Assembly: GCA_007694095.1 (NCBI GenBank)
Contig: RECI01000226.1
Span: 1-61,992, forward strand
Direction of reading: 5' to 3'
From: Balneolaceae bacterium
GTDB lineage: Bacteria; Bacteroidota; Rhodothermia; Balneolales; Balneolaceae
DNA: 61,992 nucleotides
Shown here: piece after piece, positions 55,070-61,992 of the stretch
Position numbering within the stretch: position 1 is the stretch's first letter
How the letters are laid out: each line of letters begins with the position of its first letter
Notes under the pieces: generated by a model
The model's input: the letters and a program-made list of their open reading frames with translations, nothing else
The model's database searches: none
Told to the model about the DNA's origin: nothing
Position numbers and translations under genes: made by a program

Positions 55070-55241
55070 TTTTCTGGAGAAATACTGGTTTCCATCGTTT
55101 ATTTTGCTACAATATATTTAAAACGGTGCGGGTGTAGAAATAATTCTTTCGGAATTTTTATGATAAAACTCAGAAAAAAGGCCAATGGATCGGGGCCAGA
55201 AAAACACTTGCACCGGCATGCTGACAGGTCTTGATTAACAA

Positions 55242-55300
55242 ACAACCTGACAGTCGAAGATGCCGGCCCCCCGGTACACCCACCGGATCTGTCACGTTGT
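55242..55300. repeat. intergenic repeat unit B, copy 2
   Basis: CAACCTGACAGTCGAAGATG, then CGGTACACCCACCGGATCTG and TCACGTTGTGATCGGG. Matches 54180-54235 with small differences. Confidence 0.75.
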
Positions 55301-55355
55301 GATCGGGTTGATGAAATTAAGAGTTATGGTGGCCTAAACCATGGAAAGATATTGG

Positions 55356-55412
55356 CAGCCCTTAATTTTGCCACGAAGACACCAGGACACGAAGGTGCAC
55401 AAAGGTTTTTTT
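55356..55412. repeat. intergenic repeat unit A, copy 2
   Basis: CAGCCCTTAATTTTGCCACG, then AAGACACCAGGACACGAAGG and TGCACAAAGGTTTTTTT. The same as 54054-54110 apart from one base and the T-run length. Confidence 0.8.
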
Positions 55413-55538
55413 GATGCCATAAGAATACGTGTTTGTACAAATATTTTATTTTAGATTTTTTTATCTAAAGTGATAAGCTTATATTTAACTATTATCTATG
55501 ATTAAGTTCGATTTTTAAAGTTAATTAATTTTAATAGG

Positions 55539-58528
55539 ATGAACGAGTCAGCTTTTGGCTTAAATCTAATAAGAGGGGATTATACTGGGTTTTTTACCAT
55601 TTCAGTGAAGGAAATTATATTACTCTCTTTATTTTTTTTCTTGTCAGCCCAACTTTCTGCACAAACCGCTACCGCACCGGGTAACGCAAGTGATCCTGAT
55701 GCTGGTACTGTAACCAATCCCTACCAAATTGCCAATTTGAATAATCTGTATTGGATTGCAGCAACAGATGCAGTAGTCTCCTCGCCCGACAGAGCTGCAA
55801 GATGGGCTGCCCACTATATTCAAACCGCTGATATTGATGCGTCTGCAACATCAGGATGGTTTAGTAATGAGGGATGGAGTCCGATAGGCAATAGTACATT
55901 AGCATTCACGGGTACTTATGACGGACAACATAACAGTATTTCGAATTTATTCATCAATCGTCCCTCGTCAAACGAAATCGGCCTTTTTGGCAAAATTGAC
56001 GGGCAATCTACGCAGAAAGTAGTGATACAAAACCTCTCTCTTGTAAATGTGAATATCACAGGAAACCGCGAGATCGGAGCACTGGTCGGACTGGCGGATC
56101 AATTCAATGATATCATTAATTGTCATGTCAGCGGTTCTGTTAAAGGGAACAATAACACAGGTGGCCTGGTTGGATGGGGTCGGCGGACGGACTTTCTGCG
56201 CTGCAGCTCTTCAGCAAATGTGGAGGTGAACACGACAGCGGTTTTATATCATGGTGGCCTCATCGGGCATATTAATACGACTTCAACGGTTAGGGAAAGC
56301 TTTGCTACAGGGAATGTATCAGGCCGTGGCCGGGTTGGCGGACTCATAGGAGCCATAGGCTGGAATTCACTGGTAGAAAACAGCTACGCAACAGGCAGCG
56401 TGAAGAGTAATGTTGCCAATCCAATGATCGGCGGCCTCATTGGTGAGGTATGGAATGCTCGTGTGAGAAAAAGCTACTCAACCGGAGAAATTATTATGAC
56501 CGGGATCACTTCAGATTACGGAGGCCTGGTCGGCAACAAAACTACAGATAACAACTTCGGTGATGAAGATAATTTTTGGGATACCCAAACAAGCGGTTTA
56601 TCAGTTTCCGAAATGGGTACCGGCAAGACCACGTCTGAGATGAAGAATGTGGCTACGTTTACGTCCACGGCTACAACGGGTTTGACTAATCCCTGGGATT
56701 TTGTGGGCAACCCTAATGATGATACCGGTAGTGATAATATTTGGAATATTGATCCGGCCGTGAATGACGGCTACCCGTTTTTAACCTGGCAAAGCTTTGA
56801 TACGCCGGTTGTTTATTACTCACGGCAGAACGGAAACTGGGATGTAGCTACTACTTGGTCAACGACTTCATGTGGCGGATCAGCGGCAACTAACTCACCT
56901 GGAAATGGTGACAATGTTATTCTTTGTGACGGGCATATTGTGAGTGTAACTACACAAATTACCAACGAAAGCTCAATAACCGTGCAAACAGGTGGCGAGT
57001 TGCATGTGAATTCAGTCGGTATTCTTACAACAGAAGGATCAATCAGTTCATCCGGAGAAATTCGTATTCGGTCAGGCGGCCTGTTCAACAATCAAACCGG
57101 AACACCGGTAGATATTATTGCTGAGCGGGATCTTGTGACTGCCGGCTGGTCATATCTCTCATCGCCTGTATCAGATGTGAACCTCGGAGATTTCCTGTCC
57201 CCTGTCTGGACGCAGGGTTTAACAGGTAATTCGGGAAGTGGAAACTCCGAATTTGGCGATCCCAATGTGTTCCGGTGGGACAACTCTTTTGATGAAAATG
57301 AACCCAGCGGCTGGGACGCTGTTCTTGATCTGAACTCTACAATGGAGCCAGCTGAAGGATTTCTGGTTGCCGTATTTGAAGCTTCCGAATTTGGTGGTAG
57401 CGCTGATCTGCCTCATGAACTTTCGGTTGCCGGAACAGAACATGCAGACGTATCCATCACTACCAATAATCAAGTTGGTGGCTGGACCTTCATTGGCAAC
57501 CCCTACGCGACAGCTATATCTTTTGACGAGCTTCGTGGTACAACTGGTATCACGGATGCCGTGTATGTATGGACACCGGGTGGCGGAGGTGATCAAGCCA
57601 CTGATGAGGAAAATTACGACGAGCCCTTCGAGGCCGGATCCTGGGCTACCTATACCGTTAGCAGCGGTGCAGGTAATTTGACGGGTGGGCTCATTGCCCC
57701 CTTCCAGGCCTTTTTTGTAGAAAATGAATCAGGCAGCAGTATCGGGTTAACCTTCAATAATGATGTAAAATCATCTGATACGCCTACAGATTGGTTTAAG
57801 CAAGCCCCGCGTGATGTGATCCGGCTGGAGCTGGCTGGGCAGGGGATGAGCAATTCGGCATGGCTCAGCTTTTCCCAGAGCGGAACCACCGATCAGAGAA
57901 TATCCGGTGATGCCTGGCAGCTTGAGCCCATGTCGTCTGATTATGCACTATTGGCCACTATCCGCTGGAAGGCGAGCTATCTATACCCCTGGTAACCCAG
58001 GCAACCCGTGCAGGAAGCTACAGGCTGAGGGTTACCGATATGGATCAGAGCGGGCTGGATCTCTACCTGAATGATCTCAAAAGGGGTGTAAGTATGCGCC
58101 TGTCAGAGGATGTGAGTTACCAGTTCACTATTGAGCAGGCAGCCAAATCCCCGGTTGATCCGTTTTCAATAATCTCAAACGGCCCGCAGAAGGCTGCCGC
58201 CATCAGCCCGTCCCGGTTTACGATCAGCACCATGCCAGCGGCAAGAGAAGGTTCAGAGCTCCCGGGTAGTATTGCCTTGTATCAAAACTACCCCAACCCG
58301 TTTAACCCCACCACACAGATACGCTACGAACTCCCGCAGCAGGAGACTATACGCTTAACGGTGTACGATATGGTGGGCAGGCAAGTAGCTGTGCTTGTCA
58401 ATGAAACCATGCAGGCCGGTGTGCATACGGTGACGTTTGATGCAGGCAACCTCTCCAGTGGTGTATATATTTACACATTGAAGGTTGGTGGTGATGTGCA
58501 TATGAGGAAATTTACATTACTGAAATAA
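55539..58528 (+). pseudogene. GLUG-repeat surface protein with sorting tail, frameshifted
   Basis: Two frames join into one protein of ~995 residues. Signal peptide to ~42 (FFFLSAQLSAQ), then GLUG-type repeats (GGLVGWGRR, GGLIGHINT, VGGLIGAIGW, IGGLIGEVW, YGGLVGNKT) to ~340, a beta region, two GWxxIGNPYATAIxFD-like segments and the sorting tail NYPNPFNPTTQIRYELPQ ending at 58528. At ~57963 one C is missing (ATCCGC where ATCCCGC restores the frame), ending the first frame at 57995. With the base restored the sequence continues as LEGELSIPLVTQATRAG. It may be a true mutation or a sequencing error; the tail is intact. Confidence 0.85.
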
Positions 58529-59017
58529 GTTTATGTGATTAACAACTATCAAAAACCATAAAGTGACGAACAGTTTTATATTAAATACAAATTCGATTAA
58601 TACAAGGGAAGACTGTTAACTCGGGTACACGATATTTATAATTGGTTCGCAAGAAAAATTCACATCTATCCAATGGTTTTTAGAGAGTAACCATAAGGCG
58701 AATGTTATTCATTAAATTATTTTAACTCTAAAATGAAAATAAAGTATCTGAAATATCATCAAGAGAATATTTAAAAGGAAAATATTAATAATTAAAGATA
58801 TGAAATTCCTAATAAATATTAAGAATAGCTAATCTTCTGGATTTAAAAATATTAAGTAAGTCTAACTAATTATTTAGTATTTAATTATTAATATAATATT
58901 GTTATAAAATAAATAAGGATTAAAGTGTCTGCTAACTTAATCCATTGTCACAAAATGTATGACTTGACAGTAAAGTAATCAGCGTTAAATCTTTATTGTA
59001 ATAAATTTACTTCATCT
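58529..59017. other. very AT-rich intergenic region, ~490 bases
   Basis: A region of about 490 bases, extremely AT-rich, notably 58725-58930 (many TTAATTATTAATATAATATT-like stretches). No gene, RNA or repeat was recognised; it should contain the promoter of the next surface-protein gene. Confidence 0.5.
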
Positions 59018-61646
59018 ATGAATGCTTTGGAAAAAAACCGGTTTCTCTTCCACACTTATTCCTTTATAATTTTTTTTGCGCTTCTTTGTGTTGCTGTGTT
59101 TTCAGTGGAGGATACATTTGCACAAGGTTATGATACCGGGGGTACACTGGACGATCCTGACCGAAGGGTTCTTTTGAATAATGCTTCCAATAGAACAACA
59201 ACCATCACACAGATCGTGTATGTTGTGGATGATGGTACTCCAAATGGTGTGCGATTTATTTATCAAGATGCTCCATCAGCACAGAATCCCGGTGGTGGCG
59301 GCCCTGCTACTTTATTTATGTCAGACAATAATATCGGTAACTCTGATCAAGTACGCATACACCGGATACGGGTGGATACTTCAACAACAGCTACTCCACA
59401 ATTAGCAGATATCTTTCCTGTTGATAAGATTCCAATTTCAGCAAGTAATTTTGCACCTAATCATTGTAAATGAGGTTACCCCCAGCCAAAATGGGACCAT
59501 CATTTTAACCGGTACTGCATTTCCTGTGGGCGCAAGCGCTGGTGGAGCTCAACAATATGATGCGGGTACCGGCGGTCCACCAACCAATGAATATATTGAT
59601 GAGTTAATAAATGTAGTGAGCATTACCGATATGCGCTCATACTGGGATCTGGCCGGTGGAGCTCTGGGCAGTGCAGGTGATGGATTTCCCAGTGCTGGAA
59701 CCCCACCACAACGATACGTGGATATTATGTATGACGATCTATTCTGTTGTTTTGATTTTATTGCCATATCAGAGAGATGGGGTAACACACCTATGGCAAT
59801 TTCTGCTTTGGATTCAGAGGGGAATATACTGAGAAGAAATAGTCCTGATATTAATAATCCGAACTATACACCATTGACCGGCAATGACAAGTCCTTCAGG
59901 GTGGATATTGCCGGTGCATCTCAAGGTGCTCTTTACCAATGGAATACGGGTATTCAAAATCAGTTTGGTGATGTAAATGGAGGACAACCGCAATGGATTT
60001 CCGTTTTCCAGGTCAGGTAGTTTTACGGTGGCGGGCTTGATGCTACTGAAGGAACTGCCGGGCAGTCGGGGCCGGGTGGAACCGGAAGCATTGTAAACCT
60101 GGCTACTGAACCGCCAATACCTGTTTACGGTTACCGTATTTACATGCTTACAGATGATGGCGGCGATGGCAAAATCCTTTCTTTTCAATCGCCGCGTATT
60201 ACATTTACCGATGATGAGTGTTGGAGAACCCTGTCATCTCCGTTTGAAGGCCTTACATACGCCACGGTATTAAATGATATCTGGACCCAGGGATCTCTTA
60301 ACTCAAATTATCCAGACGGAGATCCAAACGTCTATTTTTTTAATATCAATACCAATGATTATGAAGCCGTTGCAGACCTCAACACGGTTATTGCTCCGGG
60401 ACAAGGTTTCCTGGTATCGGTTTTTCAGGATGATGAATTTGGAGTACCTGGTTCTTTTGATAAAGCACTGGATAGAATCAGGGGCAAGGAACATGGGGAT
60501 GATGCGCCTGCAACAGTAACTCCTACTTTGAATACTAGCGCCAATGGCTGGACTTTGCTCGGCAATCCATACGCCACTCCTATTGATTTTGACTTAATAA
60601 CAAAAGCTAACCTTACGAATGTGGCGTATGTTTATGACAATGCCAATTCGAATTGGGTATCTTCCAGCCCGATTTCAGGCATAGGCGATTTTAACGGACG
60701 GATTTCACCCTTCCAGGGATTTTTTGTTCAAACCGCATCTTCCGGCACGCCGTCAGTCACATTCAATGACGATGCCAAAGTACCAAAACAATCCGCTACA
60801 TTCTTTGGGAAAGAAAATGCTTCTTCAGAAGTACACTACGTCCGATTACAGCTTGAAGGAGAAGAGTTGAAAACCAGCGCGTGGATCGTACTTGATGAAT
60901 TCGGTGATGATGAAAGATACGCCTATGGCGATGCATTACAGCTTAGGCCCTACGCTGATGATTTTGCTATTTTAGCTACCCGTAAACTGGATGATACCCT
61001 TATGGATATCGGAGTGTACCCGCAACCATCGCATGTTTCAGGTGATTTCGAAATTCCGGTGTACATCGAAACCACGAAACCCGGACGTTTCACCCTCACT
61101 GCTACAGATCTGAATCTTCCGTTTACGATGGACGGACTTGTACTCTACGATCGTGAAAGGGGTGTAGAAATACCAATCGGCGAAAACATGGAATATCAGT
61201 TTGAACTGATAGGGGCTCAGAAAGCAAATCTCATTGGAGTTAATAACACGCTGAGCTGCAATCTTGCAGGTATTGATTTGGCTATAGCAGGTTCACCAAA
61301 TAAAGCAAAAGTTACCGATTTTGGTACGACCAGATTTGTAATCAGGCTGGCTGATGCAAAAGGCACAAGCAACGAAATACCGGTTTATATTCGTTTAAAT
61401 CAAAACTATCCAAACCCGTTCAATCCGGGCACCCAAATTCAATTCGAACTGCCTCAACGTAGCGAGGTACGGCTTGAGGTGTACGATATGACAGGGCGAC
61501 AGATAGCATCCCTGGTAAATGAAACGGTACAGGCGGGTATTCACACAGTAAATTTTGACGCGTCCAACCTCTCCAGTGGTGTCTATATCTATCGCCTGCA
61601 GGCCGGAAGTGTGGTGCTCACACGGAAATTAACACTTATTAAATAA
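59018..61646 (+). pseudogene. surface protein with sorting tail, broken by frameshift and stop
   Basis: Three pieces form one protein of about 875 residues. Signal peptide at ~1-36. Lesion 1: an extra A at 59459-59460 shifts the frame; deleting it joins NFAP to IIVNEVTPSQNG. Lesion 2: an in-frame TAG at 60018-60020 (QVR-stop-FYGGGLDATEG); both sides are in the same frame. The part from 60021 has a GWTLLGNPYATPIDFD-type segment and ends in the sorting tail NYPNPFNPGTQIQFELPQRS. It is paralogous to the 55539-58528 gene in its C-terminal half. It may be dead or affected by sequencing errors. Confidence 0.82.
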
Positions 61647-61647
61647 G

Positions 61648-61875
61648 ATGAAAACCCCGTTTATCCTTAAAGTAATATTCATCATTTTGCTGATCGTTGC
61701 TGTTGCATTATTTATTCTTCCCGAGCTGGCCCTGTCCCAGGCACCGCCTCCGCCTCCGTCTAAGCCAGCCCAGGCTCCAATCGATGGAGGTTTGGGTATA
61801 CTTGCCGCCGCCGGAGGTGCCTATGCCATCAAGAAGCTCAGAGACCGGAAAACGGAGTGGCGAAATCCGGTTTGA
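61648..61875 (+). CDS. PID-CTERM sorting-domain protein
   Basis: A 75-residue protein: signal peptide or N-terminal helix (~8-30), a proline-rich stretch (APPPPPSKPAQA), then PIDGGLGILAAAGGAYAIKK and a basic tail (LRDRKTEWR). The PIDGG start, short hydrophobic span and basic end are the PID-CTERM layout, a sorting tail thought to be recognised by an exosortase-like or related enzyme. No exosortase gene is in the window. It begins one base after the stop of the broken surface-protein gene, suggesting co-transcription. Confidence 0.82.
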   Translation: MKTPFILKVIFIILLIVAVALFILPELALSQAPPPPPSKPAQAPIDGGLGILAAAGGAYAIKKLRDRKTEWRNPV

Positions 61876-61992
61876 GTATCGGGTGGTAAGCAGATACGTA
61901 GCAGGAAGATCACTCCGATGCGCTTCGCTTCGGTACCGGAGACAGATATGTAAATCGGATAAAATTCGGTTTGTTTTTTGCCACTCCCGAAG
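61876..61992. other. window end with the start of an intergenic repeat
   Basis: No gene. The last bases TTTTTTGCCACTCCCGAAG resemble the start of the repeat at 41619 (TTTTTGCCACCCCCGAAG), so another copy probably continues beyond the window. A short palindrome GCGCTTCGCTTCGG lies at ~61921-61934. Confidence 0.5.

Larger units (their letters stand above)
55070..55538. other. repeat-rich intergenic region, ~470 bases
   Basis: Contains repeat unit B copy 2 (55242-55300) and unit A copy 2 (55356-55412) and, near 55440-55510, an AT-rich stretch before the GLUG gene that should hold its promoter. No gene seen. Confidence 0.6.

Overview
The window looks like a chromosome segment from a Bacteroidota/Rhodothermota-type marine or halophilic heterotroph, most likely Balneolaceae-like. 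Reasons: C-terminal sorting tails of the type IX secretion kind with the NPFNPTT signature, many lipoproteins with a Cys at the signal-peptide end, DUF1080, DUF4097, GWxTD and PID-CTERM families, and a ba3-type oxidase. No rRNA, tRNA, CRISPR array, phage block or complete insertion sequence was recognised. The assignment is by family content only.

Positions 1-30000 are mostly housekeeping and metabolism: a GWxTD protein cut by the window edge; the dnaX-ybaB-recR cluster; an M1 aminopeptidase; a proline dehydrogenase with an FAD oxidoreductase; a DUF4097 beta-repeat protein; a compact five-gene respiratory operon (CoxIIa, CoxII, CoxI, SCO, azurin-like cupredoxin) at 9240-12780 that includes a 44-residue subunit; a Bor lipoprotein; cyclopropane fatty acid synthase; an M28 peptidase; pyruvate phosphate dikinase; a YfcC-type carrier; a wrecked DUF4892/OmpA gene carrying a 68-bp insertion with target duplication; an NfeD/slipin pair; DUF1499, DUF72 and a sodium:solute symporter.

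Positions 30000-62000 are dominated by exported and surface proteins: two lipoproteins each built of seven ~55-residue repeats (probable beta-propellers), a DUF1566 protein, a PHP-domain phosphodiesterase, two lipoproteins consisting only of a TonB-receptor plug domain, a DUF1080 protein, an ECF sigma factor with a receptor-like Ser/Thr kinase, and an 11.5-kb gene (3816 residues) made of four BspA/DUF285 blocks and fourteen Ig-like repeats ending in a sorting tail. A VapBC toxin-antitoxin pair lies between copies of intergenic repeats. The right end has two sorting-tail surface-protein genes broken by single-base lesions or a stop, then an intact PID-CTERM protein.

The observations most worth checking are: an A9 slippery run in dnaX exactly at the tau/gamma boundary with stops close behind in both other frames; the miniature element in the DUF4892 gene; the plug-only lipoproteins; the sigma/kinase/propeller/giant-adhesin locus; and the clustered lesions at the right end.
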